A stretch of 41,232 nucleotides of DNA, taken from NCBI RefSeq assembly GCF_015058545.1, contig NZ_SVCB01000065.1, forward strand, positions 1-41,232, written 5' to 3'. Below the pieces are notes generated by a model that saw only the letters and a program-made list of their open reading frames with translations, ran no database searches and was not told the origin of the DNA. Position numbers and translations under genes: made by a program. Each line of letters starts with the position of its first letter. Position 1 is the first letter of the stretch. Shown one piece after another: positions 1-8,601 of this stretch. The DNA comes from Veillonella sp. (GTDB lineage: Bacteria; Bacillota; Negativicutes; Veillonellales; Veillonellaceae).

Positions 1-1287
1 CAAGATTTGGCGGCCCGATTATATGGTGCCGACCATACGTGGTTTTCTATAAACGGAACTACCGCTCTAATCGAAACTATGATTATGGGCACGGTGGGAC
101 CCGGTGATACGATTATTATTCCCCGTGAAGCACACCGCTCAGTAATGGGCGGTTTAATTTTAAGCGGCGCCAAGCCGGTCTACTTAAAAGGGCGGTTTGA
201 CGAGCGTTGGGGTGTACCTTTGGGGACTACACCGGTTGAAGTAGAAACAGTTTTAAACGCGCATCCGGAGGCGAAGGCCATCGTTTTGGTAAACCCGAAC
301 TATTATGGCATTGCCATTGATTTGGAAGCTATAGTATCATTAGCTCATAAGAAAGGTGTCATTGTCCTTGTAGATGAAGCTCATGGCGCCCATTTGCCGT
401 TTGGCAAACAGTTACCAAAAAGCGCCTTGGCCTGTGGTGCCGATTTAGTGGCACAGAGCACTCATAAATTAATCGGATCCTTGACGCAAACATCGATGCT
501 CCATGGACAGGGGGCGCTCATCAATGAACGACGCATCACGCAGGTGCATCAGATTTTGCAGAGTACCAGTCCGAATTATATATTCCTGGCCAGCCTTGAT
601 ATGGCTCGTCAGCAAATGGCGACGGAAGGCCACGAGTTGGTTACCAAGGCGGAACAATTAGCACAGGAATTGCGCCGGGAATTGCGCCGTATTCCGGGGA
701 TTAATGTACCGGCTGCGGAAGATTTTACCGGTTTATATGACTATGATGCGACCAAGGTGCTCATTGATTTTTACGAGCTCGGTTTGACCGGCGTTGAAGC
801 GGAAAAACTGCTCCGCAAAGAAGGCATCGAGGTTGAATTGGTGCAGGCGTATCATGTGTTGGTGCTTATTACGATGGGGGATACGGAGGATAGCATTAAT
901 CGATTGGTCGACGCGGTACGTAAGGTAGCTGCCGTAAGTAAGGATGTTGTGGTAAGTAAGGTGGCCGCTACTGTAAAGGATAGCGCGCAATCAGTCTCTC
1001 AGGCAAAACCATTGGCTGCAGGCACGCGTTTACCAAGTCCGGAAGTGGTGCTGACGCCGCGTGAGGCTTTTTACAGTAAAACAGAAACTGTAGCCCTTAC
1101 AGAAGCGGCAGGGCAAATCAGTGGTGAGACTATCAGTTATTATCCGCCGGGGATTCCTTTTGTCAGCGTAGGCGAACGAATTACACCGACGGTGCTGGCC
1201 TATATTAAGGAGCGGCAAGCCATGGGCTTTTTGCCAAATGGCTGCGCTGATAAAACATTAAAAACAATTCGTATTATTAGTAAATGA
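1..1287 (+). CDS. Orn/Lys/Arg decarboxylase-family PLP enzyme (yaaO-like), 5' end cut off
   Basis: A fold-type I PLP-dependent decarboxylase of the Orn/Lys/Arg family. The reading frame is open from base 1, so the N-terminus (roughly 60 residues in relatives) lies outside the window; 428 residues are visible. The PLP lysine sits in the STHK motif near visible residue 156, and the upstream DEAHGAH segment carries the Asp that contacts the pyridine nitrogen. The C-terminal decarboxylase domain is present (ETISYYPPGIP, about residues 373-384). B. subtilis has the same arrangement as yaaO next to tmk. The substrate (lysine, arginine or ornithine) cannot be told from sequence. The stop is 10 bases before tmk, so the two are probably co-transcribed. 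Family call firm, substrate open. Confidence 0.93.
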   Translation, partial: QDLAARLYGADHTWFSINGTTALIETMIMGTVGPGDTIIIPREAHRSVMGGLILSGAKPVYLKGRFDERWGVPLGTTPVEVETVLNAHPEAKAIVLVNPNYYGIAIDLEAIVSLAHKKGVIVLVDEAHGAHLPFGKQLPKSALACGADLVAQSTHKLIGSLTQTSMLHGQGALINERRITQVHQILQSTSPNYIFLASLDMARQQMATEGHELVTKAEQLAQELRRELRRIPGINVPAAEDFTGLYDYDATKVLIDFYELGLTGVEAEKLLRKEGIEVELVQAYHVLVLITMGDTEDSINRLVDAVRKVAAVSKDVVVSKVAATVKDSAQSVSQAKPLAAGTRLPSPEVVLTPREAFYSKTETVALTEAAGQISGETISYYPPGIPFVSVGERITPTVLAYIKERQAMGFLPNGCADKTLKTIRIISK

Positions 1288-1297
1288 GGTGTGACCT

Positions 1298-1990
1298 GTG
1301 GGCCGTTTAATAATTATTGAAGGTGGCGATGGTAGCGGTAAAGCTACGCAGACAGCGCTATTGAAAGAACGTTTACTCAAAGAAGGCTATAAGGTAAAGT
1401 CCGTGAGTTTTCCCAATTACGACAGTCCGGCCGCCATGCCGGTAAAGATGTATTTAGCCGGTGATTTCGGTAAAAAACCGTCCGATGTAAATCCCTTCGT
1501 GGCCAGCTCTTTATACGCTGTGGACAGATTTGCTTCTTTTCGCATGGATTGGCAAAACTTCTACGAAGAAGGGGGCATTATTTTAGCCGATCGCTATACG
1601 ACCTCCAATATGGTACATCAAATGGTAAAATATGAAGACCCGGCGGAACGCAAGGCATTCCTCGACTGGTTGGAAGATTTTGAGTTCGTAAAATTCGGCT
1701 TACCGCGACCTGATGCGGTATGTTTACTGGATATGCCCCTTGCAGTAAGCGAAGCACTTATGGCGGAGCGCAAACATAAAACCGGTGGCGCTACCGGCGA
1801 TATTCATGAGAAAGACCATGCGTATTTGGGCCGTGTTCACGGGGCCTATGATGAATTGGTGGCACGCTATGATTGGCAGCGTATAGCTTGTGCCGATGAA
1901 CATATGAAACTTCGTACCATAGAAGCTATTCATGAGGATGTGTATAACGCAGTAGCTACCGTATTGAATGACTTAGAGCCTTCGCTTTGA
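1298..1990 (+). CDS. tmk: Thymidylate kinase (dTMP kinase)
   Basis: Phosphorylates dTMP to dTDP in the cytoplasm, a step of dTTP synthesis. The 230-residue protein has a P-loop at its N-terminus (GGDGSGKATQ, residues 9-18), the LADRYTTSN motif near residues 92-100, and a basic lid-like segment around residues 155-170 (AERKHKTGG). It resembles the clostridial form of the kinase, with FPNYDSP after the P-loop, more than the E. coli enzyme. The start is GTG, with AGGTG about 7 bases upstream. The position between the yaaO-like gene and holB is the usual Firmicutes one. Confidence 0.92.
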   Translation: MGRLIIIEGGDGSGKATQTALLKERLLKEGYKVKSVSFPNYDSPAAMPVKMYLAGDFGKKPSDVNPFVASSLYAVDRFASFRMDWQNFYEEGGIILADRYTTSNMVHQMVKYEDPAERKAFLDWLEDFEFVKFGLPRPDAVCLLDMPLAVSEALMAERKHKTGGATGDIHEKDHAYLGRVHGAYDELVARYDWQRIACADEHMKLRTIEAIHEDVYNAVATVLNDLEPSL

Positions 1991-1991
1991 G

Positions 1992-2021
1992 TTGTTTTTT
2001 AGGGGCTTCACGGTATATAAT
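1992..2021 (+). promoter_or_regulatory. Possible promoter before holB
   Basis: A perfect TATAAT (2016-2021) lies 18 bases after TTGTTT (1992-1997), a weak -35. It falls in the 61-base gap between tmk and holB, the only real gap in the first part of the block. The -10 is convincing and the -35 is not. Confidence 0.4.
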
Positions 2022-2051
2022 AAATATGTTGTAATACATTGAGGAGGCACC

Positions 2052-3095
2052 ATGTCGTATTTTGAGCAAGTTATCGGTCAAAAGGCCATAATCGACCATT
2101 TGACGATCTTGGTAGAGCGCGGTACCTTACCCCATAGTTTGTTATTTTATGGGGAAAAGGGCTTGGGAAAATTAAATACGGCTATTGGCTTAGCTTCTTT
2201 ATTAATAGGTCGACAAGTCTTTTCGGCTGATGGAGGCGCTCAGTTTTTAGAAGCTGTAGCGAATGCTCGTCAAGCGGATGGCGAATCGGAGAAAAAAACG
2301 GAAGCGGAAGGCCTTCCTATTTACGTTGATGGCGGTCAGGCTTTTTGGTTACGGCCGATGAAGAATATGCTGAAGGTAGAGCAGTGGTATGAGCTGTTAG
2401 GTTCCTATTTAGGGCGTACCGGTGGCGGCCGACGAGTTGTTATCGTAGAAGATTTTCAAACGGCTAATGCAGTCATGGCCAATGCCATGTTAAAAACTAT
2501 TGAGGAGCCGCCGGCTGATGTTTTTTTCATAATTATAACGAATCAAATTGCTTCGGTGTTACCTACTATTAAATCAAGGTGCATGCTGGTTCCTTTCGGG
2601 CCGGTAAGTAATGATATTATTACGGCGGCACTGCGTAAGGAAGGCTTCACCGAAGATTTACAACAAGCTTTGGGAGCCGGTCAGGGCAATCCTGATTTGG
2701 TTCGTGAGCTGGTCCTGAGAGGCACGTTGCCACTATTGGAACAGGCCGTCAAAATGTTGGAACAGCTGCCGAAAGCTTTGTTTTTTACACAGTTGAGTCT
2801 GCAAACGGAATCCCTTAAACGCGATGACATGCGCGAGTTAATGGGCTGGTTGCGGCTCTTGGCGCGCGATATGATGGCTCTAAGAGCCGGTGCGCCGGAT
2901 GATGTACTACAGTGTCCTCTCCATAAAGAGCGTTTGCTGCAAATCTTATCGTCATGGAAGGTGAAAACCTTATTGACCGTAGAGCGGGAAACGCTGGCGG
3001 CAGAAGAGGCACTTCGATTAAATGTGAAAGCAGGTTTGGTTATGGATGGCGTATTGCTTGCCCTTCGCCAAGCCTTAAAGGAGGACACCCAGTGA
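2052..3095 (+). CDS. holB: DNA polymerase III delta-prime subunit (clamp loader)
   Basis: AAA+ family clamp-loader subunit, 347 residues. The N-terminus (VIGQKAIIDHL, then LPHSLLFYGEKGLGK at about residues 26-40) and the block AMLKTIEEPP followed by IKSRC (about 148-180) are typical of delta-prime. Two features are odd. The P-loop reads GEKGLGKLN, without the usual Thr/Ser after Lys. The stretch between P-loop and TIEEPP is a charged region without the four Cys that form the zinc module in most bacterial delta-prime proteins. Delta-prime does not hydrolyse ATP in well-studied loaders, so P-loop decay is plausible. AGGAGG precedes the ATG. The last 4 bases overlap ricT. Confidence 0.88.
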   Translation: MSYFEQVIGQKAIIDHLTILVERGTLPHSLLFYGEKGLGKLNTAIGLASLLIGRQVFSADGGAQFLEAVANARQADGESEKKTEAEGLPIYVDGGQAFWLRPMKNMLKVEQWYELLGSYLGRTGGGRRVVIVEDFQTANAVMANAMLKTIEEPPADVFFIIITNQIASVLPTIKSRCMLVPFGPVSNDIITAALRKEGFTEDLQQALGAGQGNPDLVRELVLRGTLPLLEQAVKMLEQLPKALFFTQLSLQTESLKRDDMRELMGWLRLLARDMMALRAGAPDDVLQCPLHKERLLQILSSWKVKTLLTVERETLAAEEALRLNVKAGLVMDGVLLALRQALKEDTQ

Positions 3096-3937
3096 CAACC
3101 ATAGTCGGTGTTAGATTTAAAAAAGCGGGTAAAATTTATTATTTTGCTCCCGGTGGTGCCAGCTTGAACTTAGGTGACGGTGTTATTGTTGAAACGGCTC
3201 GCGGTCTTGAATTCGGCGATGTGGTAATTGCACCGCGCCAAGTGGACGAAGAATCGGTAATTCAACCGCTTAAAAGCGTAATTCGTAAGGCCACCCCGAA
3301 AGATTACAAACAAGTAGAAAAAAATAAGCAGCGTGAAGAAAAGGCGTTTGAGATTTGTTTGGAGAAAATTGCCAACCGCAAATTGCCGATGAAGCTTATC
3401 AATGTTGAATATACTTTCGACATGAACAAAATCATCTTCTTCTTTACCGCTGACGGACGCATTGACTTCCGTGATTTGGTTAAAGATTTAGCCACCGTAT
3501 TCCGTACGCGTATTGAATTGCGTCAGGTAGGGGTGCGCGATGAAGCTAAAATTTTAAACAGTATCGGTGCTTGCGGCCGTGCTTTATGCTGTGCCACATT
3601 CCTCGGGGATTTTTCGCCCGTATCGATTCGCATGGCTAAGGATCAGAATTTAAGCCTTAATCCAACGAAGATTTCCGGTGTATGTGGTCGTTTGATGTGC
3701 TGCTTAAATTATGAAAATGATTTGTATGACAAGGGCGGCGATTTATATACGCAGAAAACGAAAGCGGCGCCCGTTATTGTAGAACCGCCGGGCATCGGTA
3801 AAGATGTAGTAACCGATGAAGGTATGGGCAAGGTATTGAAGATTAATCGCAACAAGAAAACGGTAAAAGTACAGCTGGAAGAAGGTCGTACTATCGACTT
3901 GCCGTGGACTGATATCGTATTGCCTGATGAAGAATAA
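3092..3937 (+). CDS. ricT: RicT/YaaT, PSP1-domain protein
   Basis: PSP1-domain protein, 281 residues from the GTG at 3092, preceded by AAAGGAGG. The frame is open further upstream to 2954, but that stretch lies inside holB and has no family resemblance, so I reject it. Two Cys clusters, ACGRALCCATF (about residues 154-164) and GVCGRLMCCLNYE (about 197-209), are the family signature. In B. subtilis, RicT with RicA and RicF forms an FeS-containing complex needed for RNase Y-dependent mRNA maturation. The GTGA overlap with holB suggests translational coupling. Confidence 0.92.
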   Translation: MTTIVGVRFKKAGKIYYFAPGGASLNLGDGVIVETARGLEFGDVVIAPRQVDEESVIQPLKSVIRKATPKDYKQVEKNKQREEKAFEICLEKIANRKLPMKLINVEYTFDMNKIIFFFTADGRIDFRDLVKDLATVFRTRIELRQVGVRDEAKILNSIGACGRALCCATFLGDFSPVSIRMAKDQNLSLNPTKISGVCGRLMCCLNYENDLYDKGGDLYTQKTKAAPVIVEPPGIGKDVVTDEGMGKVLKINRNKKTVKVQLEEGRTIDLPWTDIVLPDEE

Positions 3938-4655
3938 TGCAGAGCGACTTGATGATTTATTGATTGGCGGAATGAAGCTGTGGCAGCGGACCGATCAATT
4001 CCGTTTTGCTATTGATGCGGTGTTGCTGGCGCATTTTCCAAAACTTAGTGAAAAGCGCCGCTATGCCGATTTAGGCACGGGAACAGGGGTAATTCCTTTA
4101 CTCATGACCGCTCTCGGCGCCAAGCAGATTACGGCCATTGAAGTTAATCCGGTGCTGGCCGATTTAGCGCGCCGTAATATTATATTAAATCACAAAGAAA
4201 CGGAAATTTCTTTGGTTGAAGCAGATTACTGTAAGCTTGAAGGTCCTGAATGGGTGGAGCGATTTGATGCAATTCTTATCAATCCACCATATTTTACGGC
4301 TTCGCAGGGAGCAATACCCCAATCTTCTGATGTGAGTTTAGCTCGTCATGAGACAATGTATGATATTACGGATATTGCAAGGGCAGTAGCAAAGCTCGTA
4401 AAATATCAGGGACAGGCTTTTTGGATTTATCCGGTAAGTCGCTTGATGGATTTATTGGGTTCGTTAAAAGCAGTGAAATTAGAACCGAAGCGAATGCGTT
4501 TTGTCCACAGTATGCCGGGCAAAGCGGCTAAATTGGTTCTTATTGAAGCACGTAAGGCGGGGCAGGTCGGTTTAATTACAGAAGCCCCTTTATATATTTA
4601 TGACACACCGAATGTGTACAGTGAGGAGGTGCGTAGTTGGTATGACAGAGACTAA
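3927..4655 (+). CDS. TrmN6/YabB-like tRNA (adenine-N6)-methyltransferase
   Basis: SAM-dependent methyltransferase, 242 residues. Motif I is ADLGTGTGVIP (about residues 48-58) and the N6-adenine catalytic motif is NPPYF (about 120-124). The N-terminal segment LWQRTDQFRFAIDAVLLAHF is typical of the TrmN6/YabB group, which methylates adenosine next to the anticodon in a valine tRNA in E. coli. The exact target here is inferred. It overlaps ricT by 11 bases and rsmI by 14, so this is a tightly packed operon. Confidence 0.85.
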   Translation: MKNNAERLDDLLIGGMKLWQRTDQFRFAIDAVLLAHFPKLSEKRRYADLGTGTGVIPLLMTALGAKQITAIEVNPVLADLARRNIILNHKETEISLVEADYCKLEGPEWVERFDAILINPPYFTASQGAIPQSSDVSLARHETMYDITDIARAVAKLVKYQGQAFWIYPVSRLMDLLGSLKAVKLEPKRMRFVHSMPGKAAKLVLIEARKAGQVGLITEAPLYIYDTPNVYSEEVRSWYDRD

Positions 4656-5502
4656 GGGAACTTTATATTTAGTACCTACGCCCATAGGCAATCTGGAAGA
4701 TATGACCTATCGGGCTGTCCGTGTTTTACAGGAAGTGCATACCATAGCGGCCGAAGACACGCGGCACAGCGGCTTATTGTTAAAACATTTTGATATTAAA
4801 AAGCCTTTAATATCCTATCATGAGCATAATAAGGATGCGAAGGAAGAGCCCTTAATGGAGTTGTTACTAAGTGGTCACGATGTGGCGGTTATCAGTGATG
4901 CAGGTATGCCGGCTATTTCCGATCCGGGCGCCGATCTTGTATTAGCGGCCATAGACGCGGAAATTCCGGTGGTTCCATTACCCGGGCCGAATGCGGCCTT
5001 GACGGCACTCATTGCGTCGGGGCTCGATACGAGGGAGTTTACTTTTTTGGGCTTTTTACCAAAGAAAAGCAGCCACCGCAAAGAATTATTGGAGCGTGTG
5101 GCTACTTATGAAGGCACTTTATTGTTCTATGAAGCGCCTCATCGTTTACAAGCTTCATTACAGGAGTTATATAAATACTTAGGCAATCGTCCAATTGTGT
5201 TAGGGCGGGAGTTGACTAAAAAGTTTGAAACTTTTGTGCGTACCGATTTGGAAGCTTTGCAAAAAGCGGAGGATTTGGTTACCATTAAAGGTGAATTTGT
5301 TTTGGTCGTAGGCGGTGCCGCCACCGTTCACGCTGAGGCGGGAGCGCCAGAAACAATGTCAACTGATGATTATGTAAGTGCTGTGATGATGCTTATGGAA
5401 GCCGGAACGGCTAAAAAAGAAGCAATACGCGAAGTTGCCAAACGACTGGGCGTAGCCAGACGCGATGTGTACAATGCCGTTGAAGCGGCACAGGACACAT
5501 AA
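4642..5502 (+). CDS. rsmI: 16S rRNA 2'-O-methyltransferase RsmI
   Basis: Tetrapyrrole-methylase fold enzyme that methylates the ribose of C1402 in 16S rRNA, 286 residues. Signatures: TLYLVPTPIGNLEDM at the N-terminus, AAEDTRHS (about residues 36-43), SDAGMPAISDPG (about 84-95) and LPGPNA (about 113-118). An in-frame ATG exists at 4600, but the ATG at 4642 is preceded by GAGGAGGT and begins where family members begin. The gene corresponds to B. subtilis yabC, but the small GIY-YIG gene yazA that usually precedes it is absent. Confidence 0.94.
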   Translation: MTETKGTLYLVPTPIGNLEDMTYRAVRVLQEVHTIAAEDTRHSGLLLKHFDIKKPLISYHEHNKDAKEEPLMELLLSGHDVAVISDAGMPAISDPGADLVLAAIDAEIPVVPLPGPNAALTALIASGLDTREFTFLGFLPKKSSHRKELLERVATYEGTLLFYEAPHRLQASLQELYKYLGNRPIVLGRELTKKFETFVRTDLEALQKAEDLVTIKGEFVLVVGGAATVHAEAGAPETMSTDDYVSAVMMLMEAGTAKKEAIREVAKRLGVARRDVYNAVEAAQDT

Positions 5503-5602
5503 ATCGATTAGGCATTAAATGTTTAGATTGATGAAACCGTGAATGATAAATAATTAAATTTATAAGGCTACACCTTGTTATAGAATAAGAGGAGGTTATT
5601 GT

Positions 5603-7621
5603 ATGTCAGATACAACCAACAAACGATTTTATATTACAACACCAATTTATTACCCAAGTGCCAAGCTTCATATCGGTCATACCTATTGTACGACGATTGC
5701 CGATACGGTAGCGCGTTTCAAACGCCGCGCCGGCTATGATGTGCGCTTTTTGACAGGCTCTGACGAACACGGCCAAAAAATCCAACGTGCTGCCGAAGCA
5801 ATGGGGATTACGCCGCTTGAATATACAACTAAAATTGTTACCGGCTTCCAAGAATTATGGAAAGCCCTTAACATTTCCAATGATGATTTCATCCGTACTA
5901 CGGAAAAACGTCATGAAAAAGTAGTTCAGTACTTATTCCAAAAAGCCTATGACAAAGGCGATATTTACAAAGCTAAATACAAAGGTTGGTATTGCACACC
6001 GGACGAAACATTCTGGACCGAACAGAAATTGGGTCCTAACCATACTTGTCCTGATTGCGGTCGTCCTGTAGAACAGGTAGAAGAAGAAAGCTATTTCTTC
6101 AGAATGGGTAAATACGCCGATCAATGGCTCAAATTTATCGATGAAAACCCTGACTTTATCCAGCCGGAAGCGCGTCGTAATGAAATGATTCAATTCGTTA
6201 AACAGGGCCTTGAAGATTTGGCCGTATCCCGTACCAGCTTTGACTGGGGCATTAAAGTACCGTTTGACCCTAAACATGTTGTGTACGTATGGTTTGATGC
6301 ACTTGTGAACTACATCAGTGCTTTGAATCCATTGGAAGAAGATGACAGCCTATTCAAAAAATTCTGGCCGGCTGATATTCACTTGGTAGGTAAGGAAATC
6401 GTTCGTTTCCACTCCATCATTTGGCCGATTATGCTCATGAGCCTTGAATTGCCGATTCCTAAAAAAGTATTTGGCCACGGCTGGCTCGTTGTAGACGGCA
6501 CCAAAATGAGTAAATCCCTCGGTAACGTGGTGGATCCGATTCCGCTCATTAATATGTACGGTTCCGATGCCCTTCGTTATTACTTATTGAGTGAAATTCA
6601 CTTGGGCAATGACGGTAACTTTACATTACCTAACTTTGTACAGCGCGTTAACTCCGATTTGGCCAATGACTTGGGCAACTTGTTAAATCGTACCGTAGCA
6701 ATGATTGAAAAATATCACGGCGGCGTGATTACGGCTATGCCTTCCGTCAGTGAATATGACAAAGATTTGGCGGCTATGGCGGAAGCAACTGTTAAAGACT
6801 ACGAAACTTACATGGAAGCCTTCGACTTGAACCGTGCGTTAAAAACTGTTTGGGCCTTCATCGGTCGTACCAATAAATATATTGATGAAACTATGCCTTG
6901 GGTACTTGCCAAAGGGGCTGAAGCGGGGGATGCTGAAAAATTGCAGACCGTAATGTATCATTTGGCGGAAGCTTTACGCATTATCGCCGTTTTAGTTGAT
7001 CCTGTAATCCCTACAGGGGCACCAAAGATTTGGGAACAATTAGGCATTACCGGTTTTGCCGATGCCAAACTTGACGATGTGCGTCAGTGGGGCGGTTTAG
7101 CCAGCGGCACGAAAGTAGTAAAAGGGGAACCGATTTACCCTCGTTTCGAAGTACCTGAAATGGTAGATGCACCGGCAGCTACTGAAACTAAAGCAGACGA
7201 AAAAGCGGCCGCTAAAACGGGTACGGAAAGTGCGGATGAAACAGATCGCACCAATGAAACTGCCGAAGCAGGTGAACAGGAAATTCCGCCGATTAAAGAC
7301 AATGTGGAATATGACGATTTTGCCAAACTGGACTTGCGCGTAGCTAAAGTTATTTCTTGTGAAAAAGTTAAAAAATCCAAGAAACTTTTAAAATTTGTCT
7401 TAGATGTGGGCGTGGAAGAACGCACCGTAGTTAGTGGTATTTCTCAATACTACGAACCGGAAGATATGATTGGTAAGAAAGTAATTTACCTTGCCAACTT
7501 GGCACCTAAGAAACTCATGGGCATTGAATCGTACGGCATGATTTTATCTGCCTCCGACTTTGCCGATAATTTAGAAGTAACCAATATCGAATCGCTTATT
7601 CCGGGAAGTTTGGTGAAATAA
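5603..7621 (+). CDS. metG: Methionyl-tRNA synthetase with C-terminal tRNA-binding domain
   Basis: Class I aminoacyl-tRNA synthetase, 672 residues. HIGH box is HIGHTY (about residues 22-27) and the KMSKS loop KMSKSLGN is near residues 302-309. The zinc-knuckle region (about 128-155) has CTPDE and CPDC. A low-complexity Ala/Glu/Thr linker (about 520-560) joins the anticodon-binding domain to an EMAP II-like tRNA-binding domain (about 570-672; LDLRVAKV, GMILSA). AGGAGG precedes the ATG. The 100-base leader is too short for a T-box and I see none. tatD follows after 1 base. Confidence 0.96.
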   Translation: MSDTTNKRFYITTPIYYPSAKLHIGHTYCTTIADTVARFKRRAGYDVRFLTGSDEHGQKIQRAAEAMGITPLEYTTKIVTGFQELWKALNISNDDFIRTTEKRHEKVVQYLFQKAYDKGDIYKAKYKGWYCTPDETFWTEQKLGPNHTCPDCGRPVEQVEEESYFFRMGKYADQWLKFIDENPDFIQPEARRNEMIQFVKQGLEDLAVSRTSFDWGIKVPFDPKHVVYVWFDALVNYISALNPLEEDDSLFKKFWPADIHLVGKEIVRFHSIIWPIMLMSLELPIPKKVFGHGWLVVDGTKMSKSLGNVVDPIPLINMYGSDALRYYLLSEIHLGNDGNFTLPNFVQRVNSDLANDLGNLLNRTVAMIEKYHGGVITAMPSVSEYDKDLAAMAEATVKDYETYMEAFDLNRALKTVWAFIGRTNKYIDETMPWVLAKGAEAGDAEKLQTVMYHLAEALRIIAVLVDPVIPTGAPKIWEQLGITGFADAKLDDVRQWGGLASGTKVVKGEPIYPRFEVPEMVDAPAATETKADEKAAAKTGTESADETDRTNETAEAGEQEIPPIKDNVEYDDFAKLDLRVAKVISCEKVKKSKKLLKFVLDVGVEERTVVSGISQYYEPEDMIGKKVIYLANLAPKKLMGIESYGMILSASDFADNLEVTNIESLIPGSLVK

Positions 7622-7622
7622 G

Positions 7623-8393
7623 ATGGAATTGTTTGATACGCATGCGCATATTAACGATAATCGTTTCGACAATGACCGTGAAGCCATGTTGGAAGATTGT
7701 CGAGCGCAAGGTGTTCGCTATATTATGTGTCCCGCCGTTGACTGCGGCACGGCGGAATCCGGTATCGCTTTGGCTGAGAAATACGATTATGTGTATGCAG
7801 CTGTAGGCGTGCATCCTCACGAATCGAAAGATGTGACGGAAGCAGATTATGAATACTTTAAAGAGCAAGCTCTTAACAATGATCGGGTAAGAGCTATCGG
7901 CGAAATTGGTTTGGATTATTACTATGATTTTTCCGATCGTGAAACGCAAATGCGCGAATTCAAACGCCAATTGGCGCTTGCCCGCGAAGTGGATTTGCCG
8001 ATTATTATTCATGACCGCGATGCGCACGGCGATATTATGGATACACTCCGCACTGACGGCAAGGGGAATTATGGAATTTTCCATTGCTATTCCGGCAGTT
8101 GGGAAATGGCGAAAGAAGCCATTAAAATGGGTTTTTATATTTCTTTTGCCGGCCCGGTAGTATTTCCTAAGTCTACAAAGTTGAAAGAAGTGGCCAAACA
8201 GGTTCCGCTCGATCGCTTATTGATTGAAACGGATTCGCCATATTTGACACCGCCACCATTCAGAGGGCGTCGTAACGATCCGAGCAAGACTCAGTTCGTA
8301 GCGCAGGAAATTGCTGCTTTACGCGGTATGGAAGCAGACGAAATAGCAGCCATTACCCTTGAAAACGGTAAACGAATTTTTAATATTAAATAG
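7623..8393 (+). CDS. tatD: TatD-family metal-dependent deoxyribonuclease
   Basis: Amidohydrolase-fold nuclease of the TatD/YabD family, 256 residues. Metal ligands are visible in order: DTHAH (residues 5-9), GEIGLDYY (about 92-99), IIHDRDA (about 126-132), FHCYSG (about 149-154) and ETDSPYL (about 201-207). TatD proteins have 3'-5' exonuclease activity and act on damaged or fragmented DNA; the physiological role is unsettled. It starts 1 base after the metG stop and ends the first operon block. Confidence 0.93.
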   Translation: MELFDTHAHINDNRFDNDREAMLEDCRAQGVRYIMCPAVDCGTAESGIALAEKYDYVYAAVGVHPHESKDVTEADYEYFKEQALNNDRVRAIGEIGLDYYYDFSDRETQMREFKRQLALAREVDLPIIIHDRDAHGDIMDTLRTDGKGNYGIFHCYSGSWEMAKEAIKMGFYISFAGPVVFPKSTKLKEVAKQVPLDRLLIETDSPYLTPPPFRGRRNDPSKTQFVAQEIAALRGMEADEIAAITLENGKRIFNIK

Positions 8394-8413
8394 TATAAAT
8401 ATTAGTAACCAAT

Positions 8414-8456
8414 AAGAGCTCTCTTCGTGAGTTTTGCGAAGAGAGCTCTTTTATTT
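8414..8456 (+). terminator. Rho-independent terminator after tatD
   Basis: A perfect 14-bp stem (8414-8427 with 8437-8450), a 9-base loop and the tail TTATTT. It ends the metG-tatD transcript and isolates the polyphosphate operon. Confidence 0.93.
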
Positions 8457-8504
8457 ACAGTCTTAACTGAAGTGAATCGATGATGTAATGACAAGGAAAA
8501 ATTT

Positions 8505-8565
8505 TGTATAAAGTGTGTAAAGATTATGTAATATTCTTGAAATACTCTTTCAGTTTCGGTAAGAT
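8505..8565 (+). promoter_or_regulatory. Promoter of the polyphosphate operon with Pho-box-like repeats
   Basis: The promoter is TTGAAA (8537-8542), 17 bases, TAAGAT (8560-8565). Upstream and overlapping the -35 are four hexamers spaced exactly 11 bases apart: TGTATA (8505), TGTAAA (8516), TGTAAT (8527) and TGAAAT (8538). On the other strand three of them read close to the TTWACA of Gram-positive PhoP boxes. Position and phase fit a PhoB/PhoP activator site. The region is AT-rich, so chance cannot be excluded. Confidence 0.5.
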
Positions 8566-8601
8566 TAAGGTAACATATTGTTTTAGACGAGAGGTAGAAT
8601 T

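Noticed and set aside
2681..3088. Long open frame on the minus strand inside holB
   Set aside because: Low-complexity translation, no motif, no ribosome site; a shadow of the + gene.
2954..3091. Upstream extension of the ricT reading frame
   Set aside because: It lies inside holB in another frame, lacks family similarity, and a good ribosome site marks the GTG at 3092.
5503..5602. T-box or other riboswitch before metG
   Set aside because: The 100-base leader is too short, and no T-box sequence or terminator hairpin is present.
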